In this document: positions 1-7,185 of the stretch, one piece after another
How positions within the stretch are numbered: the stretch's first letter is position 1
How the letters are laid out: each line of letters opens with the position of its first letter
DNA from: a virus
Direction: 5' to 3' (one strand)
Virus record (IMG/VR): IMGVR_UViG_3300015163_000002
Coordinates: 1-23,662 of that record
DNA length: 23,662 nt
Position numbers and translations under genes: made by a program
The notes under the pieces: generated by a model
Databases searched by the model: none
What the model was told of the DNA's origin: nothing
Seen by the model: only the letters and a program-made list of their open reading frames with translations

Positions 1-122
1 GTGGGCAGCCCCGGAAATGGCGGCACCTGCGGGAGCGAAGGAATCGCGGGCGGAGACGGAAGGTGCGGAAGAGGCACCGCGGGGATCGGGAACGGGATGG
101 TGGGGAAAGCGCATTTCGACAC
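1..122 (-). CDS. Pro-rich phage tail/baseplate protein (N-terminus only)
   Basis: Only the first 40 or so codons are present; the gene runs off the left edge. It starts at a GTG two codons' length downstream of the spike gene's stop. The visible peptide begins VSKCAFPTIPFPIPAVPLP and continues as alternating Pro/Phe/Leu/Ile with no charged residues. Short proteins opening with this kind of F-P-P-I-P pattern are common in phage baseplate regions just after the spike gene, so a baseplate-associated role is inferred from position and composition only. The Pro-rich composition in this frame, with no stop to the window edge, supports a real reading frame, but the piece is too short to assign a family. 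Confidence 0.55.
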   Translation of the reverse strand, partial: MSKCAFPTIPFPIPAVPLPHLPSPPAIPSLPQVPPFPGLP

Positions 123-125
123 GGC

Positions 126-824
126 TCACGCCGTCAGGCTGATCGCCGGCGGGACCGGGATCACGATGGGCGGAGACGCCGCGGCGCACGCCGCCTGCAC
201 AGCGGTCATCCACGCCGTCAGGAGCGGCCCCGTCCCCATGTTGCCCAGCACCTTCAGGTTGCCGTTGATCTCGACGCCGTCGTCGTTCACGCAGAGCCAC
301 GCGTTGTTCGCCGCGTTCGCGATGTAGATGCCGTTCTTGTCGCCGGCCTTGTCGCCGATGGTGATCCGCATCCCGGCGGCGTGGAGGAAGTTGAAGTTGC
401 GCGTCCCGTTCGCGTCCTTGCCGATCGTGAGGACGTGCGCCTTGGTCGCCTTCCCCGCCCCGTCGAAGTCGGTGGGGACGTAGAGCGTGTACGTGTTCGT
501 CTTCGGATCCATCTCGGCGAACATGCCGCTGCACGAGTACTGGCAGCTTCCGCCCTTCGGTAGCTTCGGAATCTTCGCGAGCCCGCGCGCGTCTCCGAGC
601 GGCCAGCAATGCACGCGGCTCCCTTCCTGCGCGAAGAGGACGAGGCACGCGCCCGTCGCGTCCGGGTCGAGCGGCACGCTGTGGAAGCCGTACGGCGTGT
701 GGCTCTCGCCGTACGGGCCGCCGCTGCCGTCGTCCGAGTAGCCGTCGATCTGGATCGTCGGGACGCCGGTGTCGTCGACGACCGACCCCGTCGCGGTCCC
801 CATGTCCCATTTCCAACCGAGCAT
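126..824 (-). CDS. Baseplate spike protein, Mu gp45-like
   Basis: A 232-aa protein, probably the central spike at the tip of the tail tube that pierces the outer membrane. The start is set by the TGATG overlap with the hub gene's stop. The N-terminal part looks like an OB-fold gpV/gp45-type domain (TGVPTIQIDGY, then PYGFHSVPLDP near residues 40-55). The C-terminal half is Gly/Asn/Asp-rich with regular short beta strands (MRITIGDKAG, NGIYIANAANN, GVEINGNLKVLG), as in trimeric beta-helical spikes. The last 35 residues are hydrophobic, Ala/Pro-rich. It sits directly after the hub gene, the order seen in Mu (44 then 45). The family call rests on order and fold pattern; I see no HxH iron-binding tip motif. 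Confidence 0.72.
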   Translation of the reverse strand: MLGWKWDMGTATGSVVDDTGVPTIQIDGYSDDGSGGPYGESHTPYGFHSVPLDPDATGACLVLFAQEGSRVHCWPLGDARGLAKIPKLPKGGSCQYSCSGMFAEMDPKTNTYTLYVPTDFDGAGKATKAHVLTIGKDANGTRNFNFLHAAGMRITIGDKAGDKNGIYIANAANNAWLCVNDDGVEINGNLKVLGNMGTGPLLTAWMTAVQAACAAASPPIVIPVPPAISLTA

Positions 825-1987
825 CAGACCTTTTCCTGAAGCACGTCGTGGGTACGCATGATGTCGAGCGTCGTCGTCGTCGCGGGATCGCCGTTGAAGG
901 TGACGCCCTCGATCCAGAAGTCCGTGCCGTTGAAGCCCAGCTTGTCGTCGTAGACGGTGACGATCGTGTCCGGCGCCCACGCGACTTTCTTGCCCTGCCC
1001 GCCCGTCAGTGACGTCGTGGTGTGACCGCGAACCGTGTAGGAGAGGCGGTATCCCTGGCGGCGCGTCTCACGCATCTTGCGGAGCGCCCAAAACTTCGCC
1101 TTCTCGGGCGTGTCGGCGTTGACGTCCTTCATCACCATGCGCCGCGTGAAGCCCCACGCGACCATCTCGTCGTCGGTGGCCTTCGCCGTCGCGGTGGCGC
1201 GGACGCCCTTCTTCGAGGCCTTCAGGTAGACGAGGAACTCAGAGAAGCGCGAGCTCGTGTCGTTCGTGAAGTGCTCCTCGAGGATGTTGCAGCCGTAGGG
1301 CTTCTCGTAGTTTCGGGTCAGCGCGTAGAGCGGCGCCTGCGCGGGGTTCGGCTCGGAGAGGACGAACGATCCGTCGCCCGCACACCAGAGGTAGAGCCCG
1401 CCGTGGTCGAGGTGGCGCCGAAGAAATTCGTAGTCGCGCTCGCCGAGGTGCGCCTGCGTTTCCTTCTTGACCGTGAAGCCGCCTGAGTCGGTTTCGATCT
1501 TCAACTGCTCGACGTTGCGCGGCGGGGCGAGCTGCCTGATGTCGCCGCCGGTAATCTTCCGCCGATTCGCCTCGTTCGTGCTCCGGAGCGAGAGCCCCGC
1601 GAGCCCCTGCGCGTCGAGGCGCTTCCTCACGAGGTCGTGGTAGCTGATATCCTTGTACGTGACCTCTTGCTCGACGTATCCGTCATGCAAGAGCGCGAGG
1701 TTGTCGCGTCCGTTGATGACCACCGCCGTCGCCGCTCCGCTCGTCGAGAGCGAGTCGATGCGCCCGGTCTGGATCGTCAGGTCGTTGATCTTGAGCTGAA
1801 ACGGCGTCCCCGGCGGGTAGGCCGAGAGGATCTTCTTCGCCGCGTCGTTGTCGCCGAGCTTCAGCGAGAAGGCGGCGGGTTGCGTGAAGATCGCAACCTT
1901 GACGGTGTACGTCTCGCAGAGCACGACCTCGCGTCCCGAGAGGACGAGCGTGATGACGTCCTCGGAGCCGTGGAGCGAGTTGGCCAC
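824..1987 (-). CDS. Baseplate hub protein, Mu gpP (gp44)-like
   Basis: A 387-aa protein that should form the baseplate hub, joining the tail tube to the spike (gp27/gpD superfamily). The GTG start lies one base after the stop of the upstream gpN-like gene. Visible hub hallmarks are an N-terminal beta domain (VITLVLSGREVVLCETYTV), a segment reading INGRDNLALLHDGYV near residue 95, which resembles the conserved 'GRS..D.L.D' stretch of Mu gpP/late control D proteins, and a C-terminal domain with GYRLSYTVRGHTT near residue 315. The length is close to Mu gpP (about 380 aa). Between a gpN-like gene and a gp45-like gene this is the expected position. Confidence 0.8.
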   Translation of the reverse strand: MANSLHGSEDVITLVLSGREVVLCETYTVKVAIFTQPAAFSLKLGDNDAAKKILSAYPPGTPFQLKINDLTIQTGRIDSLSTSGAATAVVINGRDNLALLHDGYVEQEVTYKDISYHDLVRKRLDAQGLAGLSLRSTNEANRRKITGGDIRQLAPPRNVEQLKIETDSGGFTVKKETQAHLGERDYEFLRRHLDHGGLYLWCAGDGSFVLSEPNPAQAPLYALTRNYEKPYGCNILEEHFTNDTSSRFSEFLVYLKASKKGVRATATAKATDDEMVAWGFTRRMVMKDVNADTPEKAKFWALRKMRETRRQGYRLSYTVRGHTTTSLTGGQGKKVAWAPDTIVTVYDDKLGFNGTDFWIEGVTFNGDPATTTTLDIMRTHDVLQEKV

Positions 1988-1988
1988 C

Positions 1989-2912
1989 TCACGTCACCGC
2001 GTAGTAGTTGATCGGCGTGCCCGCCCGGATGCGGAAGGGGTCGGTGATGTTCGCGCGGTTCAGGCTGAGAAGCTCGCCGCCGTGGGTCGCGTCGCCGTAG
2101 GTCGCCTTCGACAGATCGGAGAGCGTCATCTGTTGCGGCACCGAGTAGATGCGTTGCTTTCGCCCGGTCTGGTGGAGGTCGCCGAGGAGCCGCTGCGACG
2201 CGTCCCCGAGCGCGCGGACCGAGCGCGCAAGGTTCGCGTTCTCGGGCTTTCGCACGAACGCGACCGTCGCCTCGATCGTGTGGCAAAGGCTCGTGAGTTT
2301 GTCGAGCTTGGACGAGAGCAGGTTGCCGTAGAGGGTCGATTGGTCCTTGATCGCGGAGATCGCGTCGGTGAGCTCGCCCAGCGCGCCGAAGAGGCTCGTG
2401 CGCGGCTTGCTGTCCTTCTCGATCTTCGCCTTCGCGTCGTCAGAGAGGCGGTCGTAGAGGTAGCGCACCGTCGCCGTCTTCGAGTCGAAGTCGCTCTTCG
2501 TCGAGGAGACCGCGACCGCGTCGAAGGGGCGCTCGTCGTCCTCGATGAAGTGGAGCTTGACGTCCTCGCCTGAGACGATGATGCCTTTGCGGGTCGAGTC
2601 GAAGTCGTCGAGGAGCGCGCTGATCGTCCCGAGCTCGGGGACGAAGAGCGGCGAGGTCGTCTGGCCCTCCGCGAGCTTCCGAAAGGCGTTCCACGTGCCG
2701 GGGTAGAGGTCCGGGTAGCGCTCGCTCGTCGCGTGGAAGGGGCAGTCGAAGGTGAAGACGTAGACCTTGCGTCCCATCTTCTCGACCTTCGCGCCGGGCA
2801 TCCGCGGAAACTCGTGCTCGTGGATGCGCGTCGAGACCTTGAAGTTCCGCGTGACGAACGGAAACGGCATCTTCGCGAACGTCGCGAGCGGCAGGTTGGA
2901 GTTGGCGCTCAT
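1989..2912 (-). CDS. Tail/DNA circularisation protein, Mu gpN-like (DNA_circ_N) with LysM-like end
   Basis: A 307-aa protein of the Mu gpN / DNA circularisation family, a baseplate-hub-associated component in Mu-like tails. The start ATG overlaps the tape measure stop by four bases (ATGA). The N-terminal 125 residues match the family pattern: a PF.V start, HEHEFPRMPG near residue 31, then EKMGRKVYVFTFDCPF, and the end-of-domain VKLHFIEDDER. The middle is alpha-helical. The last 50 residues (IYSVPQQMTLSDLSKATYGD, then LSLNRANITDPFRIRAGTPI) look like a LysM-type module, common in hub proteins, where it suggests either peptidoglycan contact or tube-fold packing. It is shorter than Mu gpN (about 490 aa). 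Confidence 0.8.
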   Translation of the reverse strand: MSANSNLPLATFAKMPFPFVTRNFKVSTRIHEHEFPRMPGAKVEKMGRKVYVFTFDCPFHATSERYPDLYPGTWNAFRKLAEGQTTSPLFVPELGTISALLDDFDSTRKGIIVSGEDVKLHFIEDDERPFDAVAVSSTKSDFDSKTATVRYLYDRLSDDAKAKIEKDSKPRTSLFGALGELTDAISAIKDQSTLYGNLLSSKLDKLTSLCHTIEATVAFVRKPENANLARSVRALGDASQRLLGDLHQTGRKQRIYSVPQQMTLSDLSKATYGDATHGGELLSLNRANITDPFRIRAGTPINYYAVT

Positions 2913-5254
2913 GGGCCGGTCCTGACGCCTGGAGGGATGCTGGGGCCAGCGCCGCCGCCGGTCCCGATGTCGCCGGGGTTGGTCACGCGCACAGCGATCG
3001 TTTCGCCGGCCTTCGGCATCGCGCCCATGGTCGTCGTGAGCGTCGCGAGCGTGGCCTTTAGTTCTTCCATGTGGGAGGCGCTCTCGCGGTTCTCGTTCAA
3101 CGCGCTCATGCCAGGCCCGCTGCCAGTCGCGTCGTTGTAGAGCGCGCCGATCCTGGCTCCGGCGCGGCCGAGCGCCCCCTTCTCGTTCCACTCTTCGCCG
3201 CCCTTTACGCGCGCCGCGAGGGCTTCACGCGTGCGGTCTTCCTCGGCGTCCGCCTTGTCCGCCTCGGCGGCCTCCTCGGGCGTCTCCGGGCCAATGCGCT
3301 TGGCCTCGTTGGCCCTTCGGATCCTTCCGCCCGCGCCCTGTGATGCAAGGGCGTCGAACTCGTCGTTTCGGAGCTTGTCCTCCTGGTCCTTCTTGTCCTT
3401 GAAGACCTTGTCGATGATTTGGACGCCGACCGCGTACGCCGCGACCGCCGTGGTCGCGATCATCGCCATGGCTGCGAGGTTGCCGAGCGCCGTCGCCGCG
3501 CGCCCAGCCGCTGCGCCGCCGGCCGCGCCGCCGGCTTGCGGTCCGGTGTTCATCGCGCCGCCCATGGCCATGCGGCCCGAGAGGTTGCCAGTCGCGCGCT
3601 CAATGGTCGCGCGCATCATCTCCGAGCCGAAGGACTTCGCCATCGACGCCGTAAACGCGATCGCGGCCGTCTTGAACGGGTTTGCCGCGGCGTACTGGAC
3701 CATGCCGCCGAACGCCGTGACGAGGGTGCCCGCCGCCGCCCCGAGCTTCATCAGGTTCGGCGCGGCCTTCTCGACCGCGTCGCCGAGATCTTTCTCTATC
3801 TGATTCTTGAGTCGCGTTGCCTGGCTCTCGCTCGTCCCGAGCTTCGCCTTCAGCGAGTCGGCGATCTCCCCCTCGCCCATCGCACTGTTCTTGTACTTCG
3901 AGAACTCCGCGCGGACCGCAGCCTCACCCGCCTTGCCGCCGCCGGCCTTGTTGTAGACCTGCTCGAAGCCGCGCGTGACCTTGCGGGCCTGCGCGTCGGC
4001 GAACATCTTGCCCATCGCGAGGTCATTGCCCTTGGTCTTGTTCAGCGCCTGGACGATGATCTCTTCCGCGTCGAGGAGGCCCTTGTCGCCGTCCTTGACG
4101 TGCACGCCCTTGGCGGCCATCGCGTTGCGGCGCGCGCCCTTGCCAAATTGGTTCATGAACGAGCCGAGCGCCGTGAACGACTGCGCTGCGTTCGCCGCGC
4201 CTCCGTGTGCGCGCGCCATCTGAACGAGCGCGCCCATCTGGCCCATGGCCTGATCGGGAGAGCCCGCGAACTCACCCGCGCGCGACGCGAGCTTCGCCGC
4301 CTGCCGCGCCTGGTCCTTGATCTCGATCGCGCCCTCTTTGCCCTGGCCCGCGAACGCCTTCATGACGCGGTTAATCCCGCCGACCTTGTCGACGCCTTCG
4401 GGGAGCGCGTTTGCGACTTCGCCCGCCGCCGACACCATGTCCTCCATCGAGGAGCCGGTGGCCTGCGAGAGCCTCGCCATGTCGCCGAGGATCGCGCGCG
4501 CCGTCGAGAGATCGCCGGTCTTGCCGGTGAACGCCTGCATTCCTTCGAGCGCCTTGTCCGCGCCGATCGCGTACTCCTGCGCGACCCGCTGCGCGTCCGC
4601 CATGAGCGCGCGCGGGTCTTGCCGCTGCCCGTTCGGGCCCTCCTTGCCGGGCATGTAGCCGGCGTTCGAGAGGTCGACGGCGCCCGTCTGGAGCGCCATG
4701 CGGCTCTTGACGGCGTTGCCGAGCGAGAAGTCGATCCCCGCCCCGCGCCCGATGTCGGCGGCGATGCCGACACCCTGGCGGACCATGCCACCCATGTTCC
4801 GGACGGCGCCCCCGGAGACGCGGAGCGCGCCCGCGTCGGCGATGCGCTGGTTGCGGTAGGAGCCTCGCGCCAGGTCGCGCTCGATGCGCGCGTTGTTGGT
4901 CGCCGCCTGCTTTCGGATCTGCGTCTCGGCCTTCGTCTCTTCGCGGACGATGGCGAGCTTGGCTGCCGCTGCCGCTGCTGCCGCCGCGACCTCGCCCTTT
5001 TGGACGATCTTCGACCGCTCGACGTGACCCTTCGTGACGATCTTGGTGAGGTCCGCCTGGAGCTTCGCTTGCGCGCGAAGTTGCTCCTGTTGGCCGAACG
5101 CGCGCTCTTTCCCGCCGCCTCCGGAACCGCCGCCGCCGAGGTTTCGCTGGATCGCCTTCGACGCTCGCTCGCTCGCCTTGACGAGCGACGCGAACGCGAC
5201 GTCGCCCATGCCCTGATCGACGCTCGCGCCGATGCGGATTTTCAGGTTGGGCAT
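2909..5254 (-). CDS. Tail tape measure protein
   Basis: A 781-aa protein that sets tail length and fills the tube lumen. It starts MPNLKIRIGASVDQ, a common tape measure opening. An Ala-rich coiled-coil region covers residues 50-145 (KLQADLTKIV, a run of nine alanines, REETKAETQIRKQ), followed by the conserved Gly/Ala-rich domain around residues 190-440 (MQAFTGKTGDLSTARAIL, ATGSSMEDMVSAAGEVANAL). Hydrophobic membrane-type segments lie near residues 505-545 and 590-620 (AAMAMIATTAVAAYAVGV). The C-terminus is disordered and Gly/Pro-rich. It is the longest gene in the window, preceded by tail chaperone genes and followed by gpN-like and hub genes, as expected. There is a Gly-rich linker after residue 38. 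Confidence 0.9.
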   Translation of the reverse strand: MPNLKIRIGASVDQGMGDVAFASLVKASERASKAIQRNLGGGGSGGGGKERAFGQQEQLRAQAKLQADLTKIVTKGHVERSKIVQKGEVAAAAAAAAAKLAIVREETKAETQIRKQAATNNARIERDLARGSYRNQRIADAGALRVSGGAVRNMGGMVRQGVGIAADIGRGAGIDFSLGNAVKSRMALQTGAVDLSNAGYMPGKEGPNGQRQDPRALMADAQRVAQEYAIGADKALEGMQAFTGKTGDLSTARAILGDMARLSQATGSSMEDMVSAAGEVANALPEGVDKVGGINRVMKAFAGQGKEGAIEIKDQARQAAKLASRAGEFAGSPDQAMGQMGALVQMARAHGGAANAAQSFTALGSFMNQFGKGARRNAMAAKGVHVKDGDKGLLDAEEIIVQALNKTKGNDLAMGKMFADAQARKVTRGFEQVYNKAGGGKAGEAAVRAEFSKYKNSAMGEGEIADSLKAKLGTSESQATRLKNQIEKDLGDAVEKAAPNLMKLGAAAGTLVTAFGGMVQYAAANPFKTAAIAFTASMAKSFGSEMMRATIERATGNLSGRMAMGGAMNTGPQAGGAAGGAAAGRAATALGNLAAMAMIATTAVAAYAVGVQIIDKVFKDKKDQEDKLRNDEFDALASQGAGGRIRRANEAKRIGPETPEEAAEADKADAEEDRTREALAARVKGGEEWNEKGALGRAGARIGALYNDATGSGPGMSALNENRESASHMEELKATLATLTTTMGAMPKAGETIAVRVTNPGDIGTGGGAGPSIPPGVRTGP

Positions 5255-5260
5255 GGTCGG

Positions 5261-5662
5261 GTGTCGCGCAGTGGAGCGCGTGGTATTCGTAGAGGCGTGG
5301 GCCGACCCATTCGAGACTGCCTCGCCGCCCTACTCGCACGCGCCGATGGCCCGTCGGACAGCGAGGAGGCGCGCACCGCGGCGTGGATCGCGTGCAAACT
5401 GATCCGCGACCACCGGATGCTTTCGGCTGCGCGTCCGCGGGAGAAGCCGCCACCGAGCCCAGCGCCAGCACCAGCGCCGCCGCAGAGTCGCGCGCGCACT
5501 CGATTGACCCGCGGGCCGTACCGTCGCCGCGATGACGTCGGGATGTGTCTCTGCTGGGAATGCAACGGATGGGTCGATGTCGGATCCGCGCTTCACGTGC
5601 TGTCCGGCAACGGCGCCGGAGGCTACGTTCACGCCGCGTGCGTCCCGGAAGAGGATCGTCCG
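5261..5662 (+). CDS. Candidate plus-strand accessory gene: SEEAR helical region plus Cys/His motif
   Basis: This is the only stretch where the plus strand reads like protein. It lies between two minus-strand tail genes, in the 408-bp gap that carries no good minus-strand frame. In-frame GTG codons at 5261 and 5297 are the likely starts; neither has a strong ribosome binding site. An N-terminal helical region reads LAALLARADGPSDSEEARTA then WIACKLIRDH, reminiscent of DUF2786-type helices. A Pro/Ala-rich linker follows, then a putative zinc-binding region MCLCWECNGWVDVG ... GGYVHAACVPEED, with Cys at C.C..C and a distal HAAC. Third positions are mostly G or C. The frame has no stop here and stays open to 6376, antisense to the next gene, so the true end is unknown; coding character fades at about 5662. 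It may be a moron. I assign no function. Confidence 0.5.
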
Positions 5663-6208
5663 TTACGCGCTCTCGGCCGGCCGCATCTCGTCGAGGCAGT
5701 ACCGCAGCCACCGCCGCACCCGCCGCGCCTGCGCGACCCCCAAATGAGAAAGCGCCCCGGGATCGGCCAGAAGAAACGAGAGGTCGTCTTGTTCTTCGGG
5801 GCTGATCTCGGGGCGCGTGGGGGACGCTGCGACGATGGCGAGCTCGAGCTCGTGGAGGAGGTGGGCGATCGCGGCCGGCGTCAGCGCCACCTTGACCAGC
5901 GCGGAGCCGGTCTCGAACCACGGCTCACCGGCGTCGTTCGGGTTCGTCGCGGCGAGCCCGACCGTCCAGCACGCGAGCGCTTCGTCGAAGCGGTGCTGTT
6001 GCACCTCTTCGCGCCGGTCGCCGCTGGTCGCTTCGTTCGCGGCTTCGGTCGTCGCGAGGAGCGTGTCGTCCTCGCCGAGGATGCGGAGCCCGATCGCGAC
6101 CTCGCCAGCGGGGCGCCGTGGCCAGCGCGAATTGAAGTGGTGCGGCTGGAGCACCACGACGCGATCGGGGCGTACGGCGTCGCTACGTGCCGCGGCAGAC
6201 GCCTTCAT
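5663..6208 (-). CDS. Hypothetical tail-region protein (181 aa)
   Basis: I do not recognise this protein. It is soluble and acidic: residues 1-60 hold short beta strands (RVVVLQPHHFNSRWP, GEVAIGLRILGEDDTLLAT), and the middle has a helical EEVQQHRFDEALACWTVGLA. The remainder is helical (ALTPAAIAHLLHELELAIVA) and ends with a basic amphipathic helix (AQARRVRRWLRYCLDEM). It lies between the small membrane protein and the tape measure, starting 8 bp after the upstream stop. That position suits a tail assembly factor or a second chaperone, but nothing in the sequence proves it. Its TAA stop marks the boundary with the plus-strand candidate gene. Confidence 0.7.
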   Translation of the reverse strand: MKASAAARSDAVRPDRVVVLQPHHFNSRWPRRPAGEVAIGLRILGEDDTLLATTEAANEATSGDRREEVQQHRFDEALACWTVGLAATNPNDAGEPWFETGSALVKVALTPAAIAHLLHELELAIVAASPTRPEISPEEQDDLSFLLADPGALSHLGVAQARRVRRWLRYCLDEMRPAESA

Positions 6209-6215
6209 GTCCCGC

Positions 6216-6395
6216 TCAGCGAAACGTCGCGTGCAGCGGCAGCGAGACGCCGCCGAAGAACAGACCGAAGAGCGCGAGCAAGCAGAACACCAGGACGGCG
6301 ATCCGCAGGTACTTGCCGAGCGGCTCGGGGGCGAGGTCGCGAATCAACATCAGCGCGACGCACACGAACACGATGAGCAGAATCAGAGAGAGCAT
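6216..6395 (-). CDS. Small two-transmembrane protein (59 aa)
   Basis: A 59-aa inner-membrane protein candidate. The first segment is MLSLILLIVFVCVALML, then a short polar loop with RDLAPEPLGKY, then IAVLVFCLLALFGLFFGG. The ATG follows the tail chaperone stop by 11 bp, with a GGAAGG ribosome binding site, so translation should follow the frameshift product closely. The hairpin-like two-TM shape would fit a holin-like or superinfection-exclusion protein, but a holin is not expected between the chaperone and the tape measure, and no endolysin is nearby. The function is therefore left open. Confidence 0.65.
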   Translation of the reverse strand: MLSLILLIVFVCVALMLIRDLAPEPLGKYLRIAVLVFCLLALFGLFFGGVSLPLHATFR

Positions 6396-6406
6396 GGCGA
6401 TCCTTC

Positions 6407-7083
6407 CTACTGGGTGACGAGGCCATCCTTCAGCCAGTCGTCGTAACGGGTGAGGGCGAGGAAGGCGCCAAGCTGGGCGCGTGAGAGATCGCAAGCTGGC
6501 GAGCCATAGTACGCGCACAAATCCGCAGCATTACTGGCCCCAAAGAGTCGAAAAAACGGTCGTCCCCATCCTCCGTTTGGGCGAGCCCGGAGACGGTCAT
6601 CGCGTACTCGACGACGGACATGCCGACGCGGCGCGGGTTGCACGTCGCTTCCCAATCGCAGAACGCTTGAAAGAGCAGCGTCAAGCGATCGGTGTCGAGC
6701 GAGAGCGCCTGTGCGACGGCGCCGATCTGCTGACCCTTCTCGTCCACGCCGTCGAAGAACGGCTCGGGGGCGTCGGCGGGCGACTCGTGATCGATGCACG
6801 CGAGCGCGCAGATTTCCGCCATCACGGAGAGGTCGTACAGCGTCGACCCTTCGCGCGGCTCGGCGCCCTTCGACTTGACCCATTCGTGCGCGCGGGCGAG
6901 CGCGTCGCGCCGTTCGTCGCTCGAGAGCGGGCGCACGTCGACGAGGATCACGCCCTCGGCTTCGGGGTAGGTGACGACGCCGTCGACGGTGACGGGGAGC
7001 GGCAGCGGGGCGTCGCGCGTCGGAAACGGGACGGCGTGACGCGCCTTCGTGCCTAGGCGGATACCGGATCGGGAGAGCTTCAT
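6407..7083 (-). CDS. Tail assembly chaperone, -1 frameshift product (225 aa)
   Basis: The longer chaperone form, made if ribosomes slip back one base at the T TTT TTC heptamer (6550-6556). Residues 1-178 are shared with the zero-frame form. After the slip, 47 residues follow, starting RLFGASNAADLCAYYGSP and ending RYDDWLKDGLVTQ. The codons of the last 20 or so residues are strongly GC at the third position, which supports real coding here. In many tailed phages, including Mu (gp41 region), the gene between tube and tape measure uses a frameshift to make two chaperone forms that bind the tape measure. A true single-base indel in a homopolymer (six A on the plus strand) is the alternative. Confidence 0.68.
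6430..7083 (-). CDS. Tail assembly chaperone, zero-frame product (217 aa)
   Basis: Starts MKLSRSGIRLGTKARHAVPF at an ATG preceded by a GAGG ribosome binding site that forms the base of a hairpin. The N-terminal 50 residues are a beta-rich domain (VTVDGVVTYPEAEGVILVDV); then comes a helical domain (SSDERRDALARAHEWVKSKG, LTLLFQAFCDWEATCNPRRV). The zero frame continues 39 codons past the slippery site, ending PSPVTTTG, but these codons have a weaker coding signature than the -1 frame. The position between the tube block and the tape measure fits a tail assembly chaperone, although no family motif is decisive. Unusually, the two predicted forms differ little in length (217 versus 225 aa) and differ only in their C-termini. 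Confidence 0.7.
   Translation of the reverse strand: MKLSRSGIRLGTKARHAVPFPTRDAPLPLPVTVDGVVTYPEAEGVILVDVRPLSSDERRDALARAHEWVKSKGAEPREGSTLYDLSVMAEICALACIDHESPADAPEPFFDGVDEKGQQIGAVAQALSLDTDRLTLLFQAFCDWEATCNPRRVGMSVVEYAMTVSGLAQTEDGDDRFFDSLGPVMLRICARTMARQLAISHAPSLAPSSPSPVTTTG
6550..6556 (-). other. -1 ribosomal frameshift site T TTT TTC
   Basis: On the minus strand the zero frame reads CGT TTT TTC GAC. The heptamer T TTT TTC fits the X XXY YYZ pattern exactly in phase with the upstream frame. A -1 slip gives TTT TTT CGA CTC TTT, entering the frame that runs to 6407. I did not see an obvious strong stem just downstream. Confidence 0.65.
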
Positions 7084-7091
7084 GCGATTGC

Positions 7092-7153
7092 CTCAATCAG
7101 ACCGCGACGCGTCGGCGGGGGAGGGAACGCCTCCGCGTCGTGGGCTGATTGAG
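7092..7153 (-). promoter_or_regulatory. Long hairpin over the chaperone ribosome binding site
   Basis: In the 102-bp gap between the 73-aa gene and the chaperone start, CTCAATCAG (7092-7100) pairs perfectly with CTGATTGAG (7145-7153). Inside, CGACGCG (7105-7111) pairs with CGCGTCG (7134-7140). In the minus-strand mRNA the 3' arm ends ...TTGAG followed by G, so the GAGG ribosome binding site of the chaperone ATG at 7083 is part of the stem. A role in limiting chaperone translation or in stopping coupled reading is inferred. Confidence 0.55.
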
Positions 7154-7155
7154 AC

Positions 7156-7174
7156 CGGCGAGGCTCGCTCGCCG
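7156..7174 (-). promoter_or_regulatory. GC-rich hairpin after the 73-aa gene
   Basis: CGGCGAG and CTCGCCG form a perfect 7-bp stem with a 5-base loop, 11 bases beyond the stop of the 73-aa gene. No T-run follows in the direction of transcription, so it is not a classic intrinsic terminator; RNA protection or pausing is possible. Confidence 0.4.
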
Positions 7175-7185
7175 ATCGCGCTGCG

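Noticed and set aside
4371-5921. 516-codon minus-strand frame across the tape measure start
   Set aside because: Out of frame with the tape measure, low-complexity Arg-rich; it also crosses the plus-strand candidate without giving a plausible protein.
3419-6376. 985-codon plus-strand open frame
   Set aside because: Most of it is antisense to the tape measure and the 181-aa gene and is Arg/Ala/Leu-rich shadow sequence; only the 5261-5662 part reads like a protein.
6216-6395. Holin
   Set aside because: Two TM segments fit, but there is no endolysin or spanin nearby and the position is inside the tail assembly block.
7156-7174. Intrinsic terminator
   Set aside because: A good stem, but no T-run follows it on the minus strand; the same holds for the hairpins at 13943-13960 and 20856-20874.
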